NCBI GenBank assembly: GCA_021234155.1
Contig: JAJEKV010000393.1
Location: 1 to 64,000, forward strand
Reading direction: 5' to 3'
DNA: 64,000 bases
Origin: Isoetes taiwanensis
Lineage: Eukaryota; Streptophyta; Lycopodiopsida; Isoetales; Isoetaceae
The notes beneath the pieces were generated by a model. It saw only the letters and a program-made list of their open reading frames with translations, ran no database searches and had not been told where the DNA came from. The position numbers and the translations under genes are program-made. Shown here piece by piece: positions 36,201-45,059 of this stretch (position 1 is its first letter; the number at the start of each line of letters is the position of its first letter).

Positions 36201-38055
36201 TTCAACTTCCTTATCTCGCACTCCAAACAGACCTAGCCATTTTTTAACCTCTATGCTATTAGATAATCCGATCTAATACGTAATTTAGTAGTTCTAAGTC
36301 CCCTTGCTACCTTATCATCGGTTTGCCTATGCACCCTCATGTAAAATCTTTTCCTTCTTGAATAGCAAAGACAAAGTGAACATTGATAATTAACAAAGGG
36401 TTCACCACTAAGGCTAATCCTCTTGCACTCGTGATGCCTAAACGCGTGCCACTAACATGGATTACATTACGCCCAACCACTAATGTATGCTGAATGTAGG
36501 TTCACAATACCATTTTGTTCCCATTTTCAGCTCATGCGAGAAAGGGTCTTAAATCCTTGGCTTTATCTCCATACTTCCCACCATACTTATATTTGTTTTA
36601 TAAAAAGCCCCAACATAGTAAAGCCAAAGTCAAGTTTCGTTGGGGAAAGACAACTAAGTCTAAATAATCTACAAACTTACAATACAATAAATGTTAAAAG
36701 GCTTACAAGGCAGTTTTGTATACTCACGTGAACTATTACTTTGACGATGCTTGGCTGCTCAGTAGATGGAGGGTAGCTGCAAAAACAAGGCAAAGTAAAA
36801 ATCAGTGAGAGAAAAACAAGGTATAGAAGGTAAAGGAGCAAAGTAAAAATCGATTAAGAAGAAAGACAAGGTAAAATATGAACACTTGTAGCAAATAAAA
36901 TGTAGCACCCTTTGCAAAAAACTTAAGCAAACTCCCTTGATTCGGTCCGGTTCAGCAGATTTCTTGGGCCGCCCACCTCTTGTTCTTTGCTCATCTCAAT
37001 CCTTCTCAATATTCATGACGGCATGCACGTGCCTCTTTGAGAGAATATGGTCTTTCATATGGCCAACGAGACTTCCAGATTTGGGAAACAGCTCAAGGAG
37101 CCTTTCACACATGACACAAATGATAATGTAATGTCTTCAACACTTACAAATCCACCAATGGTATTCTCGTAAAGCTTAAACACAACATCGAATACTCTAG
37201 TTTCCTCTTGAAACTTTGCAATGGCAGCAGAAAACGTACTTTCAACTAGAGCTTGGTTCTCTTTGGATACATGCAACTCTTCCTCTTCATTACAAGGCTG
37301 ATCCTCTGTTTCCTCGTCTGCGGACCCTCCCAGAGACCCTTTTCTTCATCCTTGAGGTTACGCTCATAATTCTCAAAGATGGCCTTGGAATTTAGATGGG
37401 CTGCGTTCAAAGTTACACATGGTATCATCTCCGCCTTTCCCATATTTCTTTTCACATTCAATACACCAAATAGAAAATCTTGCTTTACCATGGACATCAT
37501 AAGAGCACAATTCAAACTCGTCCTTTCGATTTCTTTGCTTCAACTTCCGCTCCAACTTCTTCCGCGGCATGTTGCCATCCGGCAACATCAAATTTAGTTG
37601 CTAACTTGGATAGCAACTTGCCCTTTGTGAACTCGGATCCGCACATCATCTAAAAAGGAAGCATTTTCAACTAGATGGAGTTCATCGTCGTTTACCTCTT
37701 CATTGGTGCGATCCTCGGCTATGACAAAGTTTGATCTATCATCACAAATTGGTGATTTAGAGATGCAATGCTTTCAACTCGCAGTCCTTTGCCTTTTATG
37801 TGCATGCTCCCCAACCACCTTGATTGTAATCTCGCCAAGTAGAAACCTTAAACCTTAGCTCCCTGCCTTGGTGTGAAGGCCACTTCCCTATCTCCAAGAA
37901 ATGCAAATTCTTTGTCATCCTCTAGCAACCCCGTCTCCGCCTTATTTAAGCCCATTACATCCAAGATAAGTGCACTCCGTGGGAGACGATGACAAGGCCA
38001 AGGTCGATCCACAACTCCACACCCATCATTCAACTTGATGACATTGTCTTCTCCA
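33263..38055 (-). pseudogene. Transposase-like zinc-finger gene of element A, multi-exon, frame-broken
   Basis: Counterpart of 48,006-52,767 in element B. The ATG at 38,055 starts MEKT. Later pieces read LLEDDKEFAFLGDREVAFTP (38.0-37.86 kb), ENTIGGFVSVED (about 37.2 kb), GIPAIVAEDEAVVKR (about 35.7 kb) and EVPWIGWPLSASINDDVYG (about 35.3 kb). They continue with FVHNGKKLVNPLDSASRRLY and DVARSELRHVFDEMLDECER (about 34.0 kb). The proposed stop TAA is at 33,263. The 195-codon frame at 35,420-34,833 and the 165-codon frame at 34,429-33,932 are longer than their equivalents in B, while the 49.4-50.6 kb segment is longer in B. The two copies thus complement each other, which argues for one family protein of roughly 1,000 or more residues. 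The superfamily is not assigned. Confidence 0.6.
34833..35420 (-). CDS. Best-preserved internal segment of the element A transposase
   Basis: 195 codons open: VVGPLIGHSSDGDSRRRACMF, then FEDYTSKGS, VPWIGWPLSASINDDVYGLHD, LYLGNELVTLNDIHHVFELC and YLEIVATYIDIFLSPTMDLR. The segment follows the acidic AEDE-containing block and precedes the TGSDVCENFFS-like block, so it probably lies within the large catalytic region. Element B has the same residues split by frameshifts at 50.6-51.2 kb. It may be preceded by an intron or frameshift near 35.45 kb. Confidence 0.6.
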   Translation of the reverse strand: MWNAHLRMVVGPLIGHSSDGDSRRRACMFEDYTSKGSRDSTFEVPWIGWPLSASINDDVYGLHDQDFVHNGKKLVNPLDSASRRLYLGNELVTLNDIHHVFELCQGRHGLELGDVKRQDRQNWRAAQRLASRKVQGCLDDLRNGTAGPPARNLGTKVYLEIVATYIDIFLSPTMDLRARVKAAAIVFFFFLGVQE

Positions 38056-38628
38056 TTTTTGTCAAACTCCGCAAATAAGAAGCATCAAATATTAGAGCAG
38101 AAAATATGCACCGAAAACTTGTAGAAAGGACCTAAAATGGAGGCACGGGAATCTCAAAGAACAAAACTAAGAAATGTATTTACCTAATCCTCAAAGAATG
38201 TCTTCGTGTTTTTAAAAAAGTACTTCTAATCCGTTGATAAGAAACTATAAAAACAGGTTTTGTGAGGCAAAAACTGTACTGGGAAAAAAAAATTTCAAAA
38301 CATAACTCCGGAAATGCAAGAACCCTTAAACGTATCTGTCCTCCAGTTTTGATCAAAGCTTCAAAGCCCCCTTAACGTATTTGTAAGTCCGTCCACCTGC
38401 ATCGAATGCGCCCTGAACCCGTGGATATACAGCAGATCGGGCGCCAAAACGTAAGGCGCTCCTTAGGTATACGTACTTCAAAATGGCAAAAAAACCCCTT
38501 CATCGCCCACGCACATGTTTTGTACGGAAAACAAAGGTGAACCCCCCGGGTATCAAACGTGAATCCAAGCTCTCTTAAAAGATGACGCGCATCATTTTCT
38601 ATACTCCTTGCCAACCCTGATTGTTTGC

Positions 38629-38964
38629 ACCTTGATTGTTTGCCCTAAATCGCTTTAAAAACAATGGGAACATGAATTGAAGGAAAAAGTAGTACCATCT
38701 ATCAAGCTATCTGTGTACATATACCATGAAGATCAGAGAAGAATAAATTGTGTTGAATTTTGTAAGCACGACATTGTGCTTACTACATATGGAACCATTT
38801 GTTCTGAATTACAGAAAGCCATCTGAAGAGGATGAAAAGAAGCAGCCCCCCAGGCTAAGGGGCACACTGTCGAACATTAGGTGGTTTAGAATTATTCTGG
38901 ATGAAGCTCAATCCATTAGAAATGCTCACACTAAAAGTTCATGTGCTTCTTTGGGGCTTAAAGG
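38629..38964 (+). pseudogene. SNF2-family (DEAQ-type) helicase fragment
   Basis: Reading the plus strand gives TLIVCPKSL then an in-frame TAA, QWEHELKEKVVPSIKLSVYI, and CKHDIVLTTYGTICSELQK. After a frameshift near 38.81 kb it gives RLRGTLSNIRWFRIILDEAQ and SIRNAHTKSSCASLGLKG. These match SNF2 motifs of the RAD16/HLTF-like group: the CPxSLLxQW block, the DIVLTTYG block, and the DEAQ Walker-B motif followed by SIRN. The family would remodel chromatin or act in DNA repair using ATP. Only the first helicase lobe is present, with no Walker A in view. The in-frame stop and the frameshift make it a remnant or an error-laden exon. Its start lies about 70 bp right of the target site of element A. Confidence 0.7.
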
Positions 38965-39047
38965 GCACAATGAAGATGGTGCCTTTTCGAACATGCGACC
39001 TTCTACCTACGACACATATGTCACATACACGTCACATATATCAAAAG

Positions 39048-39156
39048 TTCTAGAATGTTCTAGAAAGTTTTAAAAAGTTTTAAAATATAAGAGAATCTTG
39101 GGTGAGCCTAAGGAATCCTTCTAGAAAATTCCAGAATGTTGTAGAAAGTTCTAGAA
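39048..39156. promoter_or_regulatory. Dense heat-shock-element (HSE) array
   Basis: At 39,048-39,065 four 5-bp HSE units run in perfect phase (TTCtaGAAtgTTCtaGAA). At 39,119-39,156 eight units run in phase with one mismatched base: TTCtaGAAaaTTCcaGAA, then tgTTGtaGAAagTTCtaGAA. The nGAAnnTTCn alternation is the binding consensus of heat-shock factors, and such arrays occur in heat-responsive plant LTR retrotransposons and heat-shock promoters. No downstream gene is evident. It could be a remnant LTR. Confidence 0.65.
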
Positions 39157-39399
39157 TGAATGTTGCGAGAGAATACACTTATTTTCTTCCCAAAGCATTT
39201 TGCTAGATGACCAATTAAAATATTTTGGTTCAACCAACTCCACAATTCTCTTGATTTTCGATGAACAAACTTGTCCAAGAAGGCAAAGCCTCCACAACCT
39301 CGAGAATGGCCATAATGAAGAAATTAAAAAGGCGGTTAAGAGATTTTTAAAAAAATGCATTTTTTTTGCCAGATGTTGTATGTTGTATTTTCGGATCAT

Positions 39400-40150
39400 A
39401 CAATCGATGCAAAGAAGAACCCATAAAAATCTTGGCGCTCAAACGGAACAAGTTCATGAGTCATGAAGCGAAAACAACCGAGCATGGCGTTAAAAAACTG
39501 CACCAAAGGATCTGATTTTGGCATGTAGGAGCGAAGAGAGGTCGTTTTTCGGTATTGGGTGTTCGTGAAGAACCCCATGATGTCGGCAAAGCTCAACCGC
39601 CTTGTGATCCCTAAGCTCCAGGTGAAGCCCATTTTCCTTTGCACCATGACATGCTGCGCTTTTGAAGACTTTCCAAGGTAACGGTGGCGGTTTAGATACT
39701 CTTACTGCATAGCCCCGAGCTATGTTCCAATTCCACTTTCCATGTATGGATCTCCAAACAAGGCCATCAACGAGTGTAGCCACATAGTATCTCGGCATTT
39801 CAAAATCCTCATCAATGGGGTGGCTTCATATGTAACTTGTGCAATTTGAAGCGCAAATTCCTCCACCATCATATATCACAAAATCATCCGGGCGTTTGGC
39901 GGTGTAAAGTTGCAAGTTCAAGCATTGCCGCCGATTCCAACCTTGATGTTGATCTTTCAACTTCCATAGTGCCATTAAATTACTTGTATACCCAAAGATG
40001 AGATTTTAGATCATAACCTTCTTCCCCGTATTGACGTATCCATATGTGCTTCTTTGGTTTCTTTGATATAGTTCCGGACAATATTTTTCAAGCTCTTGCA
40101 AGCTCTCAAAGCCCCAAAAAAAACCATTTTTCCGCAGTTCGGTTTCTGAA
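39400..40150 (-). pseudogene. Unknown minus-strand coding remnant
   Basis: A chain of protein-like stretches with a few breaks: LQELEKYCPELYQRNQRSTY (about 40.1 kb), TSNLMALWKLKDQHQGWNRR, LQLYTAKRPDDFVIYDGGG (about 39.9 kb), then EMPRYYVATLVDGLVWRSIH and GKWNWNIARGYAVRVSKPP (39.80-39.69 kb). Near the end another frame (39.65-39.40 kb) reads SLGITRRLSFADIMGFFTNT. I do not recognise the family. Spacing and amino-acid composition suggest a degraded gene or transposon ORF rather than chance. Confidence 0.4.
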
Positions 40151-40760
40151 GAGTCTAGATGAAGGAGGTAATTCAGACGCCGAAACCCACGCCGCTAAAT
40201 GACCATTCTCTTTCACATCTAGAGATAAGATTACTTCGAGAAAGACGATGAAGCCGCATTGATATGGACAGATCAATCAGTCAATAATCAATAAATCCCT
40301 TTTGCCGGGGATGTTTCTGAATTAACGCTATGTTTCAGAATTCGCCATCGACCTAAACCTAGAATCCGCCATTAGGACGCGTCGGGACAAGCGGCTGCAA
40401 GTCATATTAAACACTATAATGCTTGGCCCGGACAAAAGGTAAAAGTGTGGGATTTTTCTTGTGTTCTTGCACAAATTTTAAGGCTTTATCTTTTCTTCTC
40501 AAAGAACAATGATTGACAACAAGCCTATTGTCAAGTTACCTTCAAGGATTGTAAACTTGGAACAACTAGATTTTGACACAGAACAACGTCAGTTTTATAA
40601 TGAACAATTTATAGCGGTAGCATATCTATCGGGTGATGATGCATACGCTTGCAACACGCTTAAATGAAGTGCGGGTTGGTCGCCGAGTCTTTTTAGGCCG
40701 GTATCAATCGGGGACTATTGAATTTGTAATCCTAAAAAACCATTAACCTTCGTATATAAA
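40151..40760. other. Unassigned intergenic sequence
   Basis: No convincing frame on either strand. It contains ACGCCGCTAAATGACCATTC (from about 40,189), which recurs with one change at about 41,270, and some AT-rich sequence. I see no RNA gene or terminal repeat. Confidence 0.4.
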
Positions 40761-40770
40761 AAATATACGT

Positions 40771-40900
40771 CACATGCGACCACCTACGTCACATATACGT
40801 ACTGACGTGTCATATACGTCACATATACATACTGACGTGTCATATACGTCACATATACGTACTGACGTGTCATATACGTCACATCGTCATATATAAATCG
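40771..40900. repeat. 30-bp minisatellite built on TGACGTG / ACGTCACAT
   Basis: ACTGACGTGTCATATACGTC starts at 40,801, 40,831 and 40,861 with exact 30-bp spacing, and partial units lie on both sides. Each unit contains TGACG and ACGTCA cores, so it reads similarly on both strands. A minus-strand frame here gives the repetitive peptide MTRQYVYVTY, which I treat as an artefact. Confidence 0.85.
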
Positions 40901-41270
40901 ACGTGTCATATAACGACACATACGCCACATAACGTCACATATACGACGCCGCATGCGGCGCCACGCGTCGTAAACATCCACTGGCGAGACACTCGCCGTC
41001 CACCAGCGCCAAGCCCACTCGGCGGGCGAGACAGATGGGCCATCAGACGCCGTGATGCGACGCATGACGCCGCAAGCGCCCACCGGGCGCGGACACCTGC
41101 CGCCCACCCGGCGCAAGCGCCCACCGGCATGACAGACCGCCACGCCACGGTGTCGACGTCGCACCACACGCCGCGATGCGACGCGGTTCCGCGACGCGGA
41201 TCGCCGCATTGACGCCGCGATGGTGACGTTATTTCGCGACGCCACGCCGCACATCACGCCGCGGAAGCCC
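40901..41270. other. CpG-rich island related to the CACTA upstream motif field
   Basis: GC- and CpG-rich sequence with GCCGCATGCGGC (near 40,948), ACGCCGCGATGCGACGCGG and repeated GCGCCCACCGG. The GCCGCATGCGGC palindrome and TGACG cores are shared with 13.42-13.72 and 29.44-29.73 kb, so this may be a fragment of a related element. No supported gene. Confidence 0.45.
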
Positions 41271-41302
41271 ACGCCGCTAAATGTCCATTCTCTTGTTGTG
41301 TT

Positions 41303-42022
41303 TAACCCTTAATGTATCATATGCCACACATCGGCAATGTATGGTCCTCGCCTTCAACTCCGATTTGTGTTATAAACCTTACAATACCTTTGATCTCTCG
41401 GTATGATATGTCCCCATCTACCTGCTTTCCACCCCCAAATGATGTGAGCTAAGACGTATCCTCGCTAATAGTATGTCTCTTTCGCATTGATATATTTGCT
41501 CAGTAAATGTATTTGCGCCCCAAGTCGGGTTTATATTTATGTAAAATCATCTTAGTCTTAGGTCGCATCCATAGGCTTTTACGTGTATCAGGCTAGACAA
41601 CCATTGCCTTAGATCCAAATTGGTGAGAGCATTTCATCCGCTCAATACCCCATCTAGCAAGCCATTTTGCAAGTATCATGCCATATCCCTTCTCTTTCTT
41701 TTTGGATATCGGGGCCCTATGTGCAAGCCGAGACTCATCTTGGGCTAACACCTTCTTGAAGTAGGTAACACACCTCAAAATTGCTTCTCCTTCAAGTGGC
41801 ATGAGGCCACTTTCTTTCTACTAACATCATTGGGTATGGTGTTTGGGTCTTGACTTCTAGCTCTCGCCTTAAAACTTCTTCAAGACTTGTTCCATATCAT
41901 CCCATAGACCAGAAGACCGGCCCCCAAACCAGCACCCATACAAGAGCACACTCTGCACTGGGGATTGATACAATTTCACCTTAAGAGTCCAAGACCATAA
42001 ATGTATTCTTGACACATGCTGT
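41303..42022 (-). pseudogene. LINE reverse-transcriptase polyprotein, C-terminal part, unit 1
   Basis: The minus strand reads LYQSPVQSVLLYGCW, typical of the segment just after the RT domain of plant LINEs. It continues LEGEAILRCVTYFKKVLAQD, ESRLAHRAPIS, and KWLARWGIERM, then enters the terminal zinc-knuckle region in broken frames. The RT and endonuclease domains are missing: the remnant is 5'-truncated at the polypurine tract near 42,030, as is usual for LINE insertions. The C-terminal end is cut by the unit boundary at 41,303. Confidence 0.7.
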
Positions 42023-42044
42023 GAATGCATATAGTGCTCTTTCC

Positions 42045-42180
42045 AGAGAGAGAAGGGAGAGGGAGAGGGAGAGGGGGAGAGGGGCAAAAGTGGAGGGAGG
42101 GGTTTAGGGAAAGGGGCAAAAGAAGGGAGGGAGGGAGGGAGGGAGGGAGGGGGAGGGAGGGAGGGAAGGAGAAGATGGGG
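42045..42180. repeat. Polypurine (GGGA/GGGAGG)n tract, unit 1
   Basis: An almost pure purine run on the plus strand made of GAGAGGGAG and GGGAGGGA units. Equivalents lie at 55.72-55.77 and 62.14-62.27 kb. Length differs strongly between units. Encoded Arg/Glu/Gly or Pro/Ser/Leu frames are artefacts. Confidence 0.9.
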
Positions 42181-42525
42181 AAGATTGGGCAAGGGGGAGG
42201 GTTAGGGGCAAGGAGAGTTGGGAGGAGGAGAGGATCTCCCGGTAAAAAAAATAAAAATAAAAAACTAAATTTTATAAATTAAAGAAAGAAATTAAATCTC
42301 ATATTAAAAATAAAAATTAAATATTATTTAAAAAAAAAATGAAATACTAGTATTAAATTAAATATTATTATTAAATTAAATAGTAGTTCTCGACTCACTA
42401 ATCGAGAAGGCATAAGGCCCAAAAAAAAGGCAAGGCCAAAATGAACCTAAATAATAAGAAAAAAAGAAATGAATAGCGGGGAGAGGTAGAAAAGAAGTAA
42501 GCTGAGGAGGTAGACAATAAGTAAA

Positions 42526-43430
42526 GTGCAAGTCAAAAGCTTCGGGTTTCAATCGATTGTTTCCCAAGAACATGCTATGGCGGCTCCAAAAGATTCGAAA
42601 TCCAGAATCCGGAAGAAGAGGAGGCGATCCAGAAGAAGAATATGGAGGCGTAGAATCCGTAAGAAGAGGAGGCGATCCAATCCGGGCCCGTTCAAAGGGC
42701 ATTTTTTTGAAGCGGCCGGCGAGTTATGGCATTTTTTCTAAAGTACCGATTCATACTCGATGTAGTCATTTGAAGCAGATTCATCACTGATGTGGTCGTT
42801 TGAAGCAGCCTTCTGTTGATTATCGAATCAAGTATCAGCTCTTCGTCTTCTTCGCAGTCTGCTACCGATCCGCTGCCGTACCCCCATTCGCAAATTCGTC
42901 GACCTGTGCCGTTTTTTCTTCCGCCCAAAGGAAAAGGGGGCTCTTAAGAGCTGGAGATGGCTGTGTTTGCTTCCCTGGTGGGACAATTTGCAGCAACGCT
43001 TTGGTAGATTCGGTTTGGATTTGCGGCTGCTATTGATTTAAAGGGCTTCATGAGGGAGCACTTCCGGCACCATCTTGCAGAGATGGTGGGTCTTCTGATC
43101 CATCAGAATAGCCAGAGGTCTTCTGACTCACATCCAGAAGCCCAGCATTTGGCAGACCAAGTGCAAGCTTCTGGATGCATCGGCCTGCAGGCAAAGCAAA
43201 TGCATGTATCAGGCCTGCATCAGGAAACAATTAGTTTCGACGGATCTACAGACCTACTGCTTAGTCAGCGGGAATGCCGGATCCAAAGCTTGAAGCACTT
43301 TCATTTTCGGATCTGCAGCCTTCTTCAGCAGTTTCTTGCATGGCCATGGTTATACCATTCTTGGAACAGTCTCCCTAGCTTTTTGGAGAGCGGCTTAAAG
43401 GAGTCGAGGATTAAGGCAGACACGCCATGA
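42526..43430 (+). pseudogene. Unknown plus-strand coding remnant of the 6.4-kb unit, copy 1
   Basis: Two parts. At 42.55-42.70 kb there is a short internally duplicated charged segment, read as KSRIRKKRRRSRRRIWRRR in one frame or as acidic PEEEEAIQ-type repeats in another. At 43,050-43,430 there is a 126-codon frame, MREHFRHHLAEMVGLLIHQN through FLESGLKESRIKADTP, also open in unit 2 (125 codons, 56,645-57,022) but broken in unit 3. An alternative frame reads FSDLQPSSAVSCMAMVIPFL and later FDAIARAFSIATIVG and SVPSLGKDTCPKCLL. The true frame is therefore uncertain and no family is recognised. Confidence 0.35.
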
Positions 43431-43544
43431 GCTTCGATGCCATAGCCAGGGCGTTCTCCATAGCCACGATTGTGGGTGTAAGTGTACCAAGTCTCGGGAA
43501 AGACACATGTCCTAAGTGTCTTCTTTAAAAGGTATGTACCAAAT

Positions 43545-44142
43545 CTCCCCCCTTTTTAAATTTCAAATTTCGAATCTCCCCCCTTTTTAAATTTCAAATT
43601 TCGAACTGTAAGCATGAGTGGAAGAAAAAAGCGGGATATAGAGTGTACGTAACAAAAAAAGGCGGGGTATAGCGTAGCCAATGGGATATTTATCTAAGGC
43701 CAATGGGTATAGATTAAAATATTATATATAAATTCTAATGCCATATGTTATATATTATTTTAGATTATAGTATATTGTTTAGCTCGTCTTATAATTAAAA
43801 TCCCATTTTTTTCAAGCAGAAAAAAGCGGGGCATCAATGGGATATTTATCGTATGGGATATATGTCGTAGAAAATATATGGTGTCGATTGGAAAAAATAC
43901 ATATTAAGATAAGACAATAAACTATGGTGTGATAAAACAATAAACTAAGATGAGAAAAAATAATAAACTATGGTGTTTTAGAACTGTATTTTCTATGTTT
44001 TAGAACTATGGTGTTTTGGCATTTAGAAAATACATACTATATTTATTAGAAAATATATAGAATAGGATATTGTATTTATTAGAAAACATTGACATACTAA
44101 AAAGGGGAAAAGGCCTAGGGGGGTTTCTATTTTTGGTCTATG
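43545..44142. other. AT-rich stretch with a two-copy 31-bp repeat
   Basis: CTTTTTAAATTTCAAATTTC occurs twice in tandem (43,550-43,605), and again in units 2 and 3. The rest is very AT-rich with repeated AATGGGATATTTAT and AAACTATGGTGTTTTAGAAC words. No gene. Confidence 0.6.
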
Positions 44143-44838
44143 TCGGGGATAGGTTCTCAGACGTATGAAATTATTTTTTCAGACATTATAAAAGTCTAAA
44201 AAATCACGTATTTTTGGGAAAAAATACGTATTTTTCAGATTTAATACCACGGGAAAAAAAAATTTCACAGAAGTTTAAACCTTTTCGCTTTCACGCGAAA
44301 CTTTTTTCAGCAAGTAGTTTAAACCTTAGTTTCACGCCACGCTGGAAATTTTTTAAAAAAAAAAATTTTTCGCGAAAGCGAACCTTTGATTTTTTCGCTT
44401 TAATAAACCGCAGCGTAAAGCAAAAACCTTCTGGGCGTTTTAAACTACGAAACAAATTTTAATTTTCGTGGCGAAAACCTTGTTTAAACGCAGCGAACGC
44501 TGATTCAGCGTAAGAAAAATCGGAAGGTTTAAACGCAAAAAAAAAAAAAAAAAAAACTGTTTTTTTTTTTTTTTTTTCCACAGTAGTTTAAATTCGCATA
44601 AGCGAACAGAGGTTTATGAATTAAAAAAAAAAAAAAATGTTTTTAGCGTAAACCGGAAGGTTAAACGCGAAAGCGGTTTTCACGTAAGTTTAAACGGAAG
44701 GTTTCGCTTCACATAAAAATTTTTCGACGGAAATTTTTTTGGACGTATTTTTGACGTATTAAACGTCAAATTTGTGTCAGTATCAAGCGAAAATCGTATT
44801 ACATGATAAAACGATATCTGATGATTGAACCTATCCAC
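44143..44838. mobile_element. Non-autonomous hAT-like MITE (696 bp) with 8-bp target duplication
   Basis: GGTCTATG flanks it on both sides (44,135-44,142 and 44,839-44,846). Unit 2 has a single GGTCTATG at 57,734-57,741 in the same context, an empty site. Termini are TCGGGGATAGGTTC on the left and, reversed, GTGGATAGGTTC on the right, so the TIR is short with GGATAGGTTC in common. The interior is fold-back-like: poly-A followed by poly-T (about 44,539-44,578), and repeated GTTTAAACG, CGGAAGG and TTTCGC(TT) in both orientations. A plus-strand frame at 44,214-44,462 is not credible as a gene. The 8-bp duplication fits hAT or P-like elements. Confidence 0.85.
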
Positions 44839-45059
44839 GGTCTATGTATACATAGAAAATGCATAGGTATAGTGTGTAGAAAATACATAGGATATGGTGC
44901 AACTAATAATGATTTGCACTCTATGATATTGGAGGTAGAAAACTATGTTTGTAGGCAAGTAGGTTCGCCACATTTGTTGTATGTTTGATCACATTTGAAC
45001 AAAGGTATAGTATTATGATATGATGTTTGAAAGTTTCATTTTTTTACCTCCTCCCGGAC

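Larger units (their letters stand above)
31170..38550 (-). mobile_element. Unclassified TIR DNA transposon, element A (7.4 kb)
   Basis: The ends are inverted repeats. The left end begins CCCGGGGGGTTCACCTCTA. The right end reversed begins CCCGGGGGGTTCACCTTTG, with CATGTGCG shared about 25 bp further in. ATCAAAC lies immediately outside both ends (31,163-31,169 and 38,552-38,558), a 7-bp target duplication, or 8 bp with one mismatch. The body matches element B (47.53-54.86 kb) in inverse orientation throughout. It holds a long minus-strand transposase gene and a short plus-strand gene that converge. An 8-bp duplication and a C/G-rich TIR fit hAT- or P-like superfamilies, but I saw no hAT dimerisation domain. 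Between 32,261 and 33,262 and between introns I see no further gene. Confidence 0.85.

Noticed and set aside
40771-40900. CRISPR-like regular 30-bp repeat
   Set aside because: Units are contiguous with no unique spacers, no cas genes, and a eukaryotic context. It is a minisatellite.
40784-41272. 162-codon minus-strand Arg-rich frame with MTRQYVYVTY repeats
   Set aside because: It comes from the minisatellite plus a CpG island; composition is driven by base content.
42025-42282. Gly/Arg/Glu-rich and Pro/Ser-rich frames (also at 47.1-47.4 and 60.9-61.2 kb)
   Set aside because: They are translations of (GGGA)n polypurine tracts whose length changes between units.
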